Positions 1 through 9,030 of a DNA stretch of 64,000 nucleotides are shown piece by piece. The position numbers and the translations under genes are program-made. Origin of the DNA: Vibrio sp. RE88 (GTDB lineage Bacteria; Pseudomonadota; Gammaproteobacteria; Enterobacterales; Vibrionaceae); assembly GCF_013113835.1 (NCBI RefSeq), contig NZ_VTYQ01000001.1, forward strand, positions 682,001 through 746,000. The letters run 5' to 3'. Each line of letters starts with the position of its first letter. Position 1 is the first letter of the stretch. The notes beneath the pieces are model-generated. The model did not search any database, was not told the origin of the DNA, and was given only the letters and a program-made list of their open reading frames with translations.

Positions 1-296
1 ACCCGACACCGACCTACGAACATGAGCTCTTGGCGACTCAGCTTTCCAATAAGAAAATGATGCCTTTTAAAAGCCAAGTTCATGCGCGAAACTTTGAAGA
101 GTACGGTGATTGGGTACGTCATGACGGTGAAGAGTTTTTGCTGATTTTGTCTGGCTCTGTCATGTTCTATTCGGAGTTTTACGAACCGGTAGAATTGAGT
201 GAAGGTGACAGTGTTTACTATGACGCAAACATGGGCCATATGCTGATCTCAACCAGTGAGCAGGATGCCAATATTTTGTGGGTGACCGCTAAATAA
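1..296 (+). CDS. HTH regulator with C-terminal cupin domain (5' truncated)
   Basis: The reading frame is already open at base 3 and ends at a TAA at 294-296, so only the last ~98 residues are visible. They form a compact cupin barrel: the stretch with EEFLLILSGSVMFY followed by LSEGDSVYYDANMGHML is the usual layout of the sensor half of XRE-cupin regulators. The N-terminal helix-turn-helix would lie upstream of the window. In Vibrio a regulator of this type sits next to the glycine cleavage genes, and gcvT follows here on the same strand. The cupin fold is seen; the XRE assignment and link to glycine metabolism are inferred from context. A TTG at 30 is in frame but is not a credible start, because the frame continues upstream. 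Confidence 0.7.
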   Translation, partial: PTPTYEHELLATQLSNKKMMPFKSQVHARNFEEYGDWVRHDGEEFLLILSGSVMFYSEFYEPVELSEGDSVYYDANMGHMLISTSEQDANILWVTAK

Positions 297-325
297 CACG
301 ATTTATAAAGAATTTCGTATAGTGA

Positions 326-341
326 AAGCAAACGTTTGCCT
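326..341. promoter_or_regulatory. PurR-like operator
   Basis: A 12-bp perfect palindrome, GCAAACGTTTGC (328-339), matches the core of the purine repressor box (ACGCAAACGTTTTCGT type). A TATAGT hexamer lies just upstream at 318-323, but no good -35 is visible. PurR is known to repress glycine-cleavage and one-carbon genes in enterobacteria. A strong terminator separates this site from gcvT. Confidence 0.55.
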
Positions 342-359
342 TTGCGATTTAGATGAGTA

Positions 360-408
360 CAATAGCGCCATCTCGGACAGAATCAGTCTGAGATGGCGCT
401 TTCTTTTT
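360..408 (+). terminator. Rho-independent terminator or attenuator ahead of gcvT
   Basis: AGCGCCATCTC (364-374) pairs with GAGATGGCGCT (390-400), extended inward by four more pairs, with a 7-nt loop and a TTCTTTTT tract. It ends the HTH/cupin transcript, or attenuates any transcript starting at the PurR-like site upstream. Confidence 0.85.
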
Positions 409-554
409 GCCCCTTTGAATGTGAATATGATGTTAAATGTCACACTTTAGACTGTTCCCCTGCTGTTAATGGTGCAAAAATTCTCCACTCGTGTTTATTA
501 TTGGAAACAAGGTTTCCTTGAACGGAAAACGAACCTGATTAAATGGAGACAACA

Positions 555-1673
555 ATGACTCAAGATCTACTCAAAACACCACTTCATACGCTTCACGTAG
601 AAGCTGGTGCGAAAATGGTTCCTTTCGCAGGCTACGACATGCCAGTCCAATACAAACTGGGTGTAAAGAAAGAGCACTTACATACTCGCGACGCTGCGGG
701 TCTTTTTGATGTGTCTCACATGGGACAACTTCGTTTGCACGGTGAAGGTGCCGCAGCATTTCTTGAGTCGTTAGTTCCAGTTGACATCATTGACCTACCA
801 CAGGGCAACCAGCGCTATGCTTTCTTTACTAATGAAGAAGGCGGCATCATGGATGACCTAATGGTGGCAAACCTAGGCGACCACCTATTTGTTGTGGTTA
901 ACGCGGCGTGTAAAGAGCAAGACATCAATCACCTTGAAGCTCACCTACCAACGGGTGTTGAGCTAGAGATCATTGATGATCGCGCATTGCTGGCTCTTCA
1001 AGGTCCTAAAGCAGTCGATGTGCTTAAGCGCTTCAACCCAGAAGTTGCTGAGATGCTATTTATGGATGTGAAGAAGTTAGACATCCTAGGTGTTGAGTGC
1101 ATCGTTAGCCGCAGTGGCTACACAGGTGAAGATGGCTACGAAATCTCTGTGCCGAACACGCATGCTGAAGAACTTGCGCAGAAGCTAACAGCGGAAGAAG
1201 AAGTGGAGTGGATTGGTCTTGGTGCACGTGATTCACTTCGTCTAGAGTGTGGTCTGTGCCTATACGGACACGATCTTGATACAACGACGACACCTGTAGA
1301 AGCAAGCCTTCTGTGGGGTATTCAGAAAATTCGTCGTGCAGACGGCGAGCGCGCTGGTGGCTTCCCAGGTGCGGATATCATCCTTAAGCAGATTGAAACT
1401 AAAGACGTATCACGTAAGCGTGTTGGTCTAGTAGGCCAGACGAAAGCGCCAGTACGTGAAGGTGCGGAGCTGTTTGATGCCGATGACAACAAAGTCGGTG
1501 TCGTGACCAGTGGTACCGCGGGTCCAAACGCAGGTAAGCCTGTCTCTATGGCTTATGTACGTGCAGATCTTGCAGCAATCGGCACTGAATTGTTTGCAGA
1601 TGTTCGTGGTAAGAAACTGCCTATGACCATTGAAAAAATGCCATTTGTTCCTCAACGTTACTACCGTGGCTAA
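555..1673 (+). CDS. gcvT: Aminomethyltransferase (glycine cleavage T protein)
   Basis: GcvT transfers the methylene group from aminomethyl-lipoyl GcvH to tetrahydrofolate, releasing ammonia, in the cytoplasmic glycine cleavage complex. The 372-residue product has the usual family length. It shows the N-terminal LFDVSHMGQ motif, the GGIMDDLMV segment with Asp101 at the position of the E. coli catalytic Asp101, SRSGYTGEDGYEI, and the C-terminal VPQRYYRG. The start at 555 is chosen over an in-frame ATG at 543, because that upstream ATG contributes the GGAG ribosome-binding site. gcvH, gcvP and glyA are not in the window; in Vibrio they usually lie beyond the neighbouring regulator. A terminator follows. 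Confidence 0.96.
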   Translation: MTQDLLKTPLHTLHVEAGAKMVPFAGYDMPVQYKLGVKKEHLHTRDAAGLFDVSHMGQLRLHGEGAAAFLESLVPVDIIDLPQGNQRYAFFTNEEGGIMDDLMVANLGDHLFVVVNAACKEQDINHLEAHLPTGVELEIIDDRALLALQGPKAVDVLKRFNPEVAEMLFMDVKKLDILGVECIVSRSGYTGEDGYEISVPNTHAEELAQKLTAEEEVEWIGLGARDSLRLECGLCLYGHDLDTTTTPVEASLLWGIQKIRRADGERAGGFPGADIILKQIETKDVSRKRVGLVGQTKAPVREGAELFDADDNKVGVVTSGTAGPNAGKPVSMAYVRADLAAIGTELFADVRGKKLPMTIEKMPFVPQRYYRG

Positions 1674-1706
1674 TCTTTCAAAATAAACAGTATTTGATTG
1701 AATTTT

Positions 1707-1742
1707 AAAATCCGATATTGGGCGACCAATATCGGATTTTTA
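1707..1742. terminator. Bidirectional terminator after gcvT
   Basis: A 15-bp perfect stem (AAAATCCGATATTGG with CCAATATCGGATTTT, loop GCGA) has A and T tracts on both sides, so it can serve gcvT and the convergent gene ending at 1791. Confidence 0.85.
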
Positions 1743-1790
1743 CGTTATGAGGAGGGAGGATTAAGTTGGCTGCCTGAGGTAGGTTTTTGC

Positions 1791-2657
1791 TCAGTACGCC
1801 GAAATGCCAAACTCTCTTAATTTGGCTGGGAGAACATCGTCAAGTTTGTCGATGTCATCAGGCTCGACTTCAATCAAATCAAATTGATGTTGCTCGTATA
1901 TTCGTTTGATGTCGGCTTTTTCGTTCTCGGGGAATGCTCCGGTATCACGCCCCCAATATTGCAAGTAGACTTTGCCCGTGGGCAGATAGAAATCGCTGAG
2001 GACATCTTCTTCAATAGGTAACTGACGGTCATAGGCGTGAACAATGCCATTCATATAGAGCCAGTTATCAATCTTCAACTCTGCTTTTGAGCGTACGTAG
2101 TGCCCGTCTAACGTGCGGTGCTTAGCTTCAAATTTTTGCCGAAAGCTCGATATGGACTTATCTGTTGCATGAGCTTCAGCATCTTGACCGGAAAATTCTA
2201 TGACTGACTGCTTCAGGCGTTTGTTGCGGATGATGGAATCATGCCAGACAGCAAAGTGATTGCCACTTTCTTTGTCTTCTCTCTGGTAGCCACCGACTTT
2301 GAGACCATTAGCTGTGACTTCCCATCCAGCGTCCACCTTTTGCAACCAACCCAGCTCCTGAAGGAGTTGGTTGATCTTCTTAGCATTGAGCGAGAAACGC
2401 TCGCCAATTTGGGTCGCACTTAAAGACTTACCGCTTGTTGCGGCGGTATCTATCAGGAGGTTTTCTGGCCAGACGATAAACTGACCGAACTTCTGGTGCT
2501 GGACATACTCTCCGCCAAACTTTTCCCCGAGCTCCGTCAATACCCACGCATCCTCTGAGCGATTGATATAACCCGCCAGCTTAAGTTCCTGAAACAACTG
2601 CTTAGTATCAGTTTGACGCAATTTTGCCAGTGCAGTCGTAGAGATTTTTTCAGCCAT
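1791..2657 (-). CDS. Winged-helix protein with PD-(D/E)XK-like nuclease domain (predicted)
   Basis: 288 residues, starting 5 nt after a strong AAGGAGG site. The N-terminal ~120 residues look like two winged-helix or KilA-C-like modules (LFQELKLAGYI.....LTELGEKFGGEY; LLQELGWLQ..GWEVTANG). The C-terminal third (about 190-288) has the pattern VRSKAELKIDNWLY ... LPIEEDVLSDFYLPTGKVYLQYWG, resembling PD-(D/E)XK nuclease domains in which an acidic residue, SDF and (E/Q)YWG form the active site. The residue usually Glu or Lys before YWG is Gln here, so activity is uncertain. Neither neighbour suggests a role. The fold is inferred from motif spacing only. Confidence 0.5.
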   Translation of the reverse strand: MAEKISTTALAKLRQTDTKQLFQELKLAGYINRSEDAWVLTELGEKFGGEYVQHQKFGQFIVWPENLLIDTAATSGKSLSATQIGERFSLNAKKINQLLQELGWLQKVDAGWEVTANGLKVGGYQREDKESGNHFAVWHDSIIRNKRLKQSVIEFSGQDAEAHATDKSISSFRQKFEAKHRTLDGHYVRSKAELKIDNWLYMNGIVHAYDRQLPIEEDVLSDFYLPTGKVYLQYWGRDTGAFPENEKADIKRIYEQHQFDLIEVEPDDIDKLDDVLPAKLREFGISAY

Positions 2658-2730
2658 GTGTCCTCCTTTGCCAGTGTTACCAGCTTAGGGATATTGTTGG
2701 AGAAAAAGGTTATCTAATCAAGTAGATAGT

Positions 2731-2762
2731 CGCTGTTCTGAAGGTGGCTTATCAGAACAGCG
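2731..2762 (-). terminator. Hairpin downstream of glgX
   Basis: CGCTGTTCTGA (2731-2741) pairs perfectly with TCAGAACAGCG (2752-2762), immediately 3' of the glgX stop. There is no clear U tract, so termination is likely but not certain. Confidence 0.5.
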
Positions 2763-2767
2763 CAAGA

Positions 2768-4717
2768 TTAGGCTTTTGCGTGGAAGATAGCCATTGAACT
2801 AGGAGCGATGAGGACTTGCTTGTGATCTATGGTCTGATGCAACTCGTGATTGTCAGTATTGCATACCATGGTCCACTGTTGATGATTCTCGCTTGGCAAA
2901 CTGAAGCGCGCTGGCGCGTTGGTTTGGTTGATACAGTAGAACAACTCGTCACCTTGTTTGCCGATACCCAACTGAAGGGCAACCGAACTAAGCTGATTCC
3001 AATCGTCGTGTTCCATGAATGTGCCGTCAATGCGTCGCCAATGGATGCGGTTGTCGTTTCGATTCTCCCCACTGAATGCCCGAATAAATGGCACCATGTA
3101 AGTTTGTCGTGCCTGAACCATATTCGCTAGCCAGGTTTTGAACTCGTCTTTTTCATGAGAAGGCTGCCAATTCAGCCAGCTTAGCTCATTGTCCTGACAA
3201 TAGGCATTGTTGTTGCCTTTTTGGCTATGAGAGAGTACATCAGCAGTCAGTATATGAGGAATACCAAAAGCAAATAGCAGGCTGGCCATAAAGTTACGCT
3301 TCTGCTTTTCACGTTTTTCGATGATGCTTGGGTTTTCAGTGTCACCTTCAACACCATAGTTATCGGAACGATTGTCCCCGTGGCCATCTCTGTTTTGTTC
3401 ACCATTGGCTTCATTGTGCTTGTGACGGTAAGAAACCAGATCCTGCATCGAGAAGCCATCGTGATAAGTAATGTAGTTAACGGTCAGCTTGTATGGCCAG
3501 TTTGCAGCACTGTAAAGGTCACGTGAGCCCATTAGACGCGTCGCAAACTCTTTCAGGTAACCTTGATCGCCTCGCCAGAAGCTTCGAGTAATATCCCGTA
3601 GTCGGTCGTTACATTCATTCCAACCAAATGGGAAGTTGCCAACCTGATAACCGTTAGGGCCGATGTCCCATGGCTCAGCGATAAGCTTTACCTCTTTAAG
3701 GACAGGGTCCTGAGCGACAGCTTTGAAGAAGCCAGAATTTGGGTTGAAGTCTTCACCTTCTCTCCCCAAAGTTGCCGCAAGATCAAAGCGGAAACCATCG
3801 ATTTGATACTCCTCAACCCAATACCTTAGAGTATCCATCACTAGGTTGAGAGCTGGCTGGTAGGATAAGTCGAGAGTGTTCCCGCAACCTGTAAAATTCG
3901 CAAAATGCTCGCCGTGCTTAAAGTAGTAACGATCATCCAGTGCTTTTAGGTTAAACACTGGGCCTTTTTCATCGCCTTCTGCCGTGTGGTTATACACAAC
4001 ATCGAGGATTACCTCGATCCCGTGTCGGTGAAGTTCACGAATCGCTGTTTTGAGTTCAGTTACTGCATCTTTATCAGCGTAGCGAGGGTCAGGAGCCATA
4101 AACACATAAGGGTTGTAGCCCCAGTAGTTGACCTTATCCATCTTGAGTAAGTGAGGCTCGTGCATACAAGCGGCAATGGGCAACAGTTGTAAAGTATTAA
4201 TCTGCTGCTCTTTGTAGAACTCAAGCATTGCATCGCTAACTAAACCAAGATAGCTCCCCTGATATTGCGTTGGTACGTTGGGGTTTAGCTTTGAGACTCC
4301 TTTAACATGAGTTTCAAACAGCACCATTTCTTCGCGTGGTCGATATGGCTTCTCAATGCCTTGCCAATCAAATTCATTTTGAATGACCACACATTTGGAT
4401 AAATCAAAGCTCTTGGCTGAATTAAAAGGGGTTTCGTAAAAAAGTGGTTTATCCAGCGCTTTTGCGTACGGGTCTGAAATTAGCTGAAGGTTATCTTCGT
4501 CACTAATTATAAAACCGTATCTTTGCCCAGCCTTAACCCCGGGAATAAACGTGTGTTTTATCCCTGCATATTCATTGGCGAGTGAAAAGGTTTGATAATT
4601 ATTGTTTTCATCAAAAAGCGCAAGTTGGAGATCTTTATTCTTAGGTGCGTAAATCGCGAAGTTACAGCCTTCGTGATTCAACGTAGCACCAAGAGGGTAG
4701 GGGCGAGAGCAAGGCAT
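2768..4717 (-). CDS. glgX: Glycogen/limit-dextrin debranching enzyme GlgX (GH13)
   Basis: A cytoplasmic alpha-1,6-glucosidase of the isoamylase/GlgX group that removes branch stubs from glycogen or imported limit dextrins. The 649-residue protein (E. coli GlgX is about 657) has an N-terminal CBM48-like region and a GH13 barrel: DVVYNHT near 239, nucleophile Asp312 in DGFRFDLA, acid/base Glu348 in LIAEPWD, and Asp420 in ITYHDGF. There is no signal peptide. It is divergent from lamB, and three MalT-box-like sites in the shared promoter region point toward it, so it is probably maltodextrin-induced rather than part of a glg operon. The start lacks a clear Shine-Dalgarno sequence. Confidence 0.92.
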   Translation of the reverse strand: MPCSRPYPLGATLNHEGCNFAIYAPKNKDLQLALFDENNNYQTFSLANEYAGIKHTFIPGVKAGQRYGFIISDEDNLQLISDPYAKALDKPLFYETPFNSAKSFDLSKCVVIQNEFDWQGIEKPYRPREEMVLFETHVKGVSKLNPNVPTQYQGSYLGLVSDAMLEFYKEQQINTLQLLPIAACMHEPHLLKMDKVNYWGYNPYVFMAPDPRYADKDAVTELKTAIRELHRHGIEVILDVVYNHTAEGDEKGPVFNLKALDDRYYFKHGEHFANFTGCGNTLDLSYQPALNLVMDTLRYWVEEYQIDGFRFDLAATLGREGEDFNPNSGFFKAVAQDPVLKEVKLIAEPWDIGPNGYQVGNFPFGWNECNDRLRDITRSFWRGDQGYLKEFATRLMGSRDLYSAANWPYKLTVNYITYHDGFSMQDLVSYRHKHNEANGEQNRDGHGDNRSDNYGVEGDTENPSIIEKREKQKRNFMASLLFAFGIPHILTADVLSHSQKGNNNAYCQDNELSWLNWQPSHEKDEFKTWLANMVQARQTYMVPFIRAFSGENRNDNRIHWRRIDGTFMEHDDWNQLSSVALQLGIGKQGDELFYCINQTNAPARFSLPSENHQQWTMVCNTDNHELHQTIDHKQVLIAPSSMAIFHAKA

Positions 4718-5168
4718 CGTTAATATTTGGTATTAGTTTGTAATTTAGTAACTACAAGTAAGTAAATAGCTTTGTCGAAGAGACGTCAAGAACCTTATGT
4801 ATAAAATAAAAATGTAATTTTATTTCATGTCGGAGATGTTTTTTTGTTTAAAAGGTGAGCTATGTGACATTTTGTGAGGTAGCTATAAAAGAATCTTATA
4901 CCTCCTCCCCCTTATATTTGTGACATAAGCCTAATGTACGTCGTGCGGTTATTTTTCTCATCCCTTCTCATCCCCCCAAAATAAGTTTTAGGTGGAGGAA
5001 GTCATCCTTGAGCCTTATCGGTAATCTTGTCAGCAGTTGAAGCAAATGGGGTTTAGGCAATATAGCTTGGCCCATCTTACCTCTCTTTTTGATGGGTTCT
5101 GTTCCTGCCTTTTCAGAGCGAATCAACGAGCGAGTTAAAAGAATAATAAACCCTAAATGGAGTTAAAA
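4718..5168. promoter_or_regulatory. Divergent glgX / lamB promoter region with MalT-box-like sites
   Basis: The MalT consensus is GGGGA(T/G)GAGG. On the minus strand I find GGGGGAGGAGG (4901-4911), GGGATGAG (4957-4964) and GGGGGGATGAG (4967-4977). On the plus strand there is GGTGGAGGAA (4991-5000). Boxes face both genes, as expected for coordinated MalT activation. A TGTGA half-site (4863-4867) hints at CRP, but its second half does not match. The rest of this 450-bp region holds no credible gene. Confidence 0.65.
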
Positions 5169-6392
5169 ATGAAAAAAGTAAGTGTAATTGCTGCCGCAGT
5201 GGCTGCGACCTTAGCTGCTGGTTCTGCTTTCGCAGTAGATTTCAATGGTTACTTCCGTGCTGGCACTGGTATCAGTGACAACACTGGTGGTGATGTCTCT
5301 GTAAGCAAAAACGGTATTGGTCGTCTAGGTAACGAAAACGACAACTACTACGAGTTTGGCTTTGCGGAAGAGCTAAAAACGGGTGAACAAACTTGGCGCG
5401 TTGAATCAATGATTGCACAGGGCAACAATGGTGCGAACGGCTGGGAAGATGGTGACTTTAACGTTGCTCAGTTTGCTGTAAAAGCAAAAGGTCTGATTGC
5501 ATCAGATAAAGAAGCAACCATGTGGGCGGGTAAAACATACTACCAACGTAAAGATATCCACATCACTGACTTCTACTTCCTAAACACTTCTGGTACTGGT
5601 GGTGGTATTGAAAACCTTTCTGTCGGTAATCAGAAGCTATCTGTTGCGATTATTCAAGACGGCGAAGTCACGGCAAACGACGTAAAACAGTCTGCTGGTT
5701 ACATTCTAGATACGCGTCTTGCAAACATTGGCCTTTGGGAAGATGCATCTCTTGAGCTAGCACTTGCTTACAACTTCTCTACAGAAACAGCTGCTGGTTC
5801 TGAGCCTGCAGATGACGGTCTACTAGCGTCTGCAATTATCCACCAAGGTATGTCTAACGGTTTCAACCAGACTGTGCTTCAATTTGGTACAAATGGTTAC
5901 GGTACTCAAGTTGCTAACTTCGGCTCTGGCGCATACTACAAGCGTGGTAATGATTCGCAAAATGATGCATCTGGTTACCGCTTGATCAACTGGGGTGTAA
6001 TGAACCTAGGTGAAAACTGGGAAATGGGCCATCAGCTAGCATATTTAGCTGGTAGCGACATCGGTAACGATACCACCTCTTCTAAGTTTGATGTTGACCA
6101 ATACTCTGTAGTTGTTCGCCCTATGTACAAGTGGAACGACACAATGCGTACTATCTTTGAAGCGGGTGTAAACTCAGGTGAGAAGATCAACTCTGCAGGT
6201 ACTGCGACTGAAGATTTCGGCAACACTAAACTGACTGTGGCTCAAGGTTGGGCGATGGGTGACAGCTTCTGGGCTCGTCCAGAACTACGTGTATACGGTT
6301 CTTACATCACTGATACAGAAAACGACAACGCGTTTGGTACAGGCGAAGATGCTGAATACGTTGTGGGTGTTCAGGTAGAAGCTTGGTGGTAA
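5169..6392 (+). CDS. lamB: Maltoporin (LamB family)
   Basis: An outer-membrane trimeric porin for maltose and maltodextrins. The 407-residue protein begins with a clear signal peptide (MKKVSVIAAAVAATLAAGSAFA, cleaved before VDFNGYFRAG). It has the LamB hallmarks GNENDNYYEFGF near the N-terminus, the TMWAGKTYYQRKDIHITDFYF segment, alternating aromatic beta-strands and the terminal QVEAWW. ATG 5169 is preferred over 5157, because the upstream ATG lies within the TGGAG ribosome-binding site. malM follows after an intercistronic hairpin. MalT-box-like sites upstream suggest induction by maltotriose-bound MalT. Confidence 0.95.
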   Translation: MKKVSVIAAAVAATLAAGSAFAVDFNGYFRAGTGISDNTGGDVSVSKNGIGRLGNENDNYYEFGFAEELKTGEQTWRVESMIAQGNNGANGWEDGDFNVAQFAVKAKGLIASDKEATMWAGKTYYQRKDIHITDFYFLNTSGTGGGIENLSVGNQKLSVAIIQDGEVTANDVKQSAGYILDTRLANIGLWEDASLELALAYNFSTETAAGSEPADDGLLASAIIHQGMSNGFNQTVLQFGTNGYGTQVANFGSGAYYKRGNDSQNDASGYRLINWGVMNLGENWEMGHQLAYLAGSDIGNDTTSSKFDVDQYSVVVRPMYKWNDTMRTIFEAGVNSGEKINSAGTATEDFGNTKLTVAQGWAMGDSFWARPELRVYGSYITDTENDNAFGTGEDAEYVVGVQVEAWW

Positions 6393-6431
6393 TAGACAAA
6401 TTACTGTCCTAATTGTCTAAGTCCGATTATG

Positions 6432-6459
6432 ATAGCCGACAATTGTCGGCTATTTTTTT
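6432..6459 (+). terminator. Intercistronic terminator/attenuator between lamB and malM
   Basis: A perfect 22-bp palindrome, ATAGCCGACAA/TTGTCGGCTAT, is followed by a run of seven T. Because malM has no obvious promoter of its own, this may lower malM expression relative to lamB by partial termination. Confidence 0.8.
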
Positions 6460-6507
6460 AAGCACTTTTCCCCTGAGTATTTAAAAAAATAAAATAAGGA
6501 AAACACT

Positions 6508-7347
6508 ATGTATTTTCGTGCCCTCGTCCTTAGTGGCTGCGTTGCACTAGCAGGCTGCCAATCTCCGGAAGTAATCCAACAAGTTCAAACTGCACAAGCT
6601 GAGCAAGTAGACTCAATCTCTGCGTTGCAAGCTGTGACGATGAAGTTGCCAAGTAGCACCATCGTAGAAATTACTCCTCAATCTCAGACGCTAAAATACC
6701 AGGACATCAACAGCCCTGTTGCAATGTTTGAGCTACCTGCAGACCGTGGTGAGTACTCAATCACCATCACTAGTATGATTGAGGACACGGCGTTTGTTCC
6801 TAGAGCGATAATTGTTGATAAAAATGGTCGTGAGTTAGAAAACTATGGGAGCGAAAAATTTGAATACACTAAGCCTCGCTTAAATCTTGGTAACCGCTTA
6901 GTCGCAGAAGTTGATTTCTTCCCTCCAACTCATACTGAATCCGTTTACTTGGTTGTTTACACTGATAAGAGTGAATTAGGCAAAGCGACCATGGTTGCCC
7001 ACCCTGCGAGATTAGATGCGGAAGGGCGTGGAAACTATCTACCAGAAGTAAAAGACATTGCCATTCCAAATTCTGAGTATGGCAAAGTGGAAGTTTCAAT
7101 TGATCGCTTAGGCTTCTTCAAGCAGTTGGGCTCTTCAAGCTCAGCAGAGACCAACACCAAACCAGCAATGGCAAAGAGTGTTGAAGTTGTACAGCCTGAA
7201 ACTCAAAAATACTACCATCAGGTAATTACCGCTGCGGTTGAGTCGAATGACTTAAACAAGGCAATCAGTCTGTTGGAAGAAGCGAAGGCGCTTAATGTTG
7301 AAGGTGCGCAGGAAATCTTCGTAAAAGCAGTAAACGCTAAAAAGTAA
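6508..7347 (+). CDS. malM: Maltose operon lipoprotein MalM
   Basis: 279 residues with a lipoprotein signal peptide ending in LAGC (Cys17, then Gln, so probably outer-membrane sorted). The body resembles MalM, the protein of unknown biochemical role encoded after lamB in E. coli. It has an SPVAMFELPADRGEYSITITS-type segment, and a C-terminal helical region (about 230-279) resembling short tetratricopeptide-like helices. Its position directly after lamB supports the call. A GGAA ribosome-binding site precedes ATG 6508. The family assignment is good; its function in dextrin uptake is not established. Confidence 0.88.
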   Translation: MYFRALVLSGCVALAGCQSPEVIQQVQTAQAEQVDSISALQAVTMKLPSSTIVEITPQSQTLKYQDINSPVAMFELPADRGEYSITITSMIEDTAFVPRAIIVDKNGRELENYGSEKFEYTKPRLNLGNRLVAEVDFFPPTHTESVYLVVYTDKSELGKATMVAHPARLDAEGRGNYLPEVKDIAIPNSEYGKVEVSIDRLGFFKQLGSSSSAETNTKPAMAKSVEVVQPETQKYYHQVITAAVESNDLNKAISLLEEAKALNVEGAQEIFVKAVNAKK

Positions 7348-7360
7348 ATACAGCGACACT

Positions 7361-7398
7361 AAAAAGCCGCTGCCAGACTCATCTGGCAGCGGCTTTTT
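7361..7398. terminator. Bidirectional terminator between malM and MCP
   Basis: A 17-bp perfect stem (AAAAAGCCGCTGCCAGA with its complement, loop CTCA) with A and T tracts on both sides serves the convergent malM and MCP genes. Confidence 0.9.
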
Positions 7399-7410
7399 GA
7401 TCACGATGGG

Positions 7411-9030
7411 TTAAACCTTAAAATATTTTAGTTGGTCTGTGAGTTGCTCTGCTGTGTTGGCCATCAGTTGGCTGTCTTCAGCTAATGAATGAGAAGCCTG
7501 AAGTACCTCATTGGCGGCTAAATGAATGCCTGACACATTTTCGTTCATTTCTGTTGCCACTGTACTTTGCTGCTCTGATGCAGCAGCAATCTGCGCCACC
7601 ATATCGTTGGCATTCTGCATCTCTGCCACTATTACATCGAGCTGCTCGCGAGTTTTGTTTGATGCCGAGACACTTTCGTCAACTTTTTCATTGCTGCTCT
7701 GCATCGCTGAGAAGGTTCTACCGGCCTGTTCAATGAGCTTTTCAATCGTCAGTTGCACTTCGTTAGTGGAATTTTGTGTTCGACTCGCCAAATTACGCAC
7801 TTCATCCGCGACCACCGCAAACCCACGGCCTTGTTCACCCGCACGTGCTGCTTCGATAGCGGCATTTAAGGCGAGCAAGTTTGTTTGCTCAGAAACGTCT
7901 CTAATCACACCCACCACATTGCTGATTTCGTTGACGCCAGTTTGGAGGTCCGTGACCAAATCATGAGCCGTAGAAATATTGCGAGATACCTCCGCAATCG
8001 TGTTTGATGTGGTTTGCATAGTTTGATCATTGCGATGAGCGTGTTCGACCACTTTGTTAGTGCTTACTGCGGTGTTCTCTGCGTTGGTTGCCACATCTGA
8101 AATTGTCGCGCTCATTTCAGTCATAGCTGTCGACAAAAGTTCTAATTGGGCATGTTGAGAGTTGACACTGGTTGCAGCTTCTTCACTGGCTTGAGCAATA
8201 TTGCAGGCCATTGCACTGGATTGCTCCGCAGACTGATGGGCAGTTCGCAACGTTCCCTGTAGTTTGGTCAGCATCTTATCGATTTGCTGGCTCATTTCGC
8301 CCAGCTCATCCTTCCTCGACATATTCATACGTACACGAAGATCACCATCCGCGATCTTATGAGTGTTATCGATCAATCGGTGCAATGGAGTGATGATGTT
8401 GTTTGAAATCGTATAACCCATAGCGAGTAAGATGGCTGACAGGATAGAGGCGACAAACGCTTCTTTTAGAGCGAGCGCATAAAACGCCTCTTGAATGTCA
8501 GCGACTAACAAACCTGAACCGATGATCCAGCCCCATTCAGGGAAAAGTTGAACGTAGGAAATCTTATCTTTCAGCTCGCCTTGCGGGCTTTTCCACTGAT
8601 AGTCAAGGAACCCTTTCTGCGCACTGGTTTGAGAAATAGCCGCCATTTCTCGCCAGTGAAAATTGCCAGCTCCGTCTTTAAAATTCTCGGCATTTTGCCC
8701 ATTGAGTGCAGGTTTGATTGGATGCATGACGACCTGCATCTTCTGATTGAGAATCCAAAAGTAGTTGGACTCGTCATAACGCAGAGCTTTAATAGCGTCC
8801 AACGCTTGCTGCTTCGCTACTTCTTCCCCAAGTACTTGCCTCTGATCGTAATAGTGCTGGACCAGACTCACGGTCGCTTCCACTTGAGCACTGAGTTTGT
8901 CTTCTCGTTCGCTCATGGAGCTTTTCCGTTGCTGGATCAAATTATAGGTACAAGCCATAGCAATAAAAATTATTGCCAGAGCAACTATGGTCGCCAGTTT
9001 ATATTTGACGTTGAGATCGCTGAGTTTCAT
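7411..9030 (-). CDS. Methyl-accepting chemotaxis protein, single-Cache sensor
   Basis: 539 residues. A first membrane helix at about 10-28 is followed by a periplasmic single Cache (sCache/Cache_2) domain: [46 protein letters not shown] second helix (about 188-208), HAMP, and a cytoplasmic MCP signalling domain follow, with the conserved tip [20 protein letters not shown] and [14 protein letters not shown]. sCache_2 MCPs often sense small organic acids or amino-acid-like ligands; the ligand here is unknown. There is no C-terminal CheR-tethering pentapeptide. ATG 9030 is chosen over a TTG frame extension to 9090. It is divergent from another MCP. Confidence 0.93.
   Translation of the reverse strand: MKLSDLNVKYKLATIVALAIIFIAMACTYNLIQQRKSSMSEREDKLSAQVEATVSLVQHYYDQRQVLGEEVAKQQALDAIKALRYDESNYFWILNQKMQVVMHPIKPALNGQNAENFKDGAGNFHWREMAAISQTSAQKGFLDYQWKSPQGELKDKISYVQLFPEWGWIIGSGLLVADIQEAFYALALKEAFVASILSAILLAMGYTISNNIITPLHRLIDNTHKIADGDLRVRMNMSRKDELGEMSQQIDKMLTKLQGTLRTAHQSAEQSSAMACNIAQASEEAATSVNSQHAQLELLSTAMTEMSATISDVATNAENTAVSTNKVVEHAHRNDQTMQTTSNTIAEVSRNISTAHDLVTDLQTGVNEISNVVGVIRDVSEQTNLLALNAAIEAARAGEQGRGFAVVADEVRNLASRTQNSTNEVQLTIEKLIEQAGRTFSAMQSSNEKVDESVSASNKTREQLDVIVAEMQNANDMVAQIAAASEQQSTVATEMNENVSGIHLAANEVLQASHSLAEDSQLMANTAEQLTDQLKYFKV

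Noticed and set aside
297..554. Glycine riboswitch ahead of gcvT
   Set aside because: None of the conserved glycine-aptamer elements is recognisable; the leader contains a plain terminator-like hairpin.
4863..4878. CRP site upstream of lamB
   Set aside because: One TGTGA half is clear, but the second half (GTGAG instead of TCACA) does not fit.
7526..7966. 146-codon plus-strand frame opposite the sCache MCP gene
   Set aside because: It is the complement of the conserved MCP signalling domain; the same Ser/Ala-rich antisense frame occurs opposite the other MCP genes.
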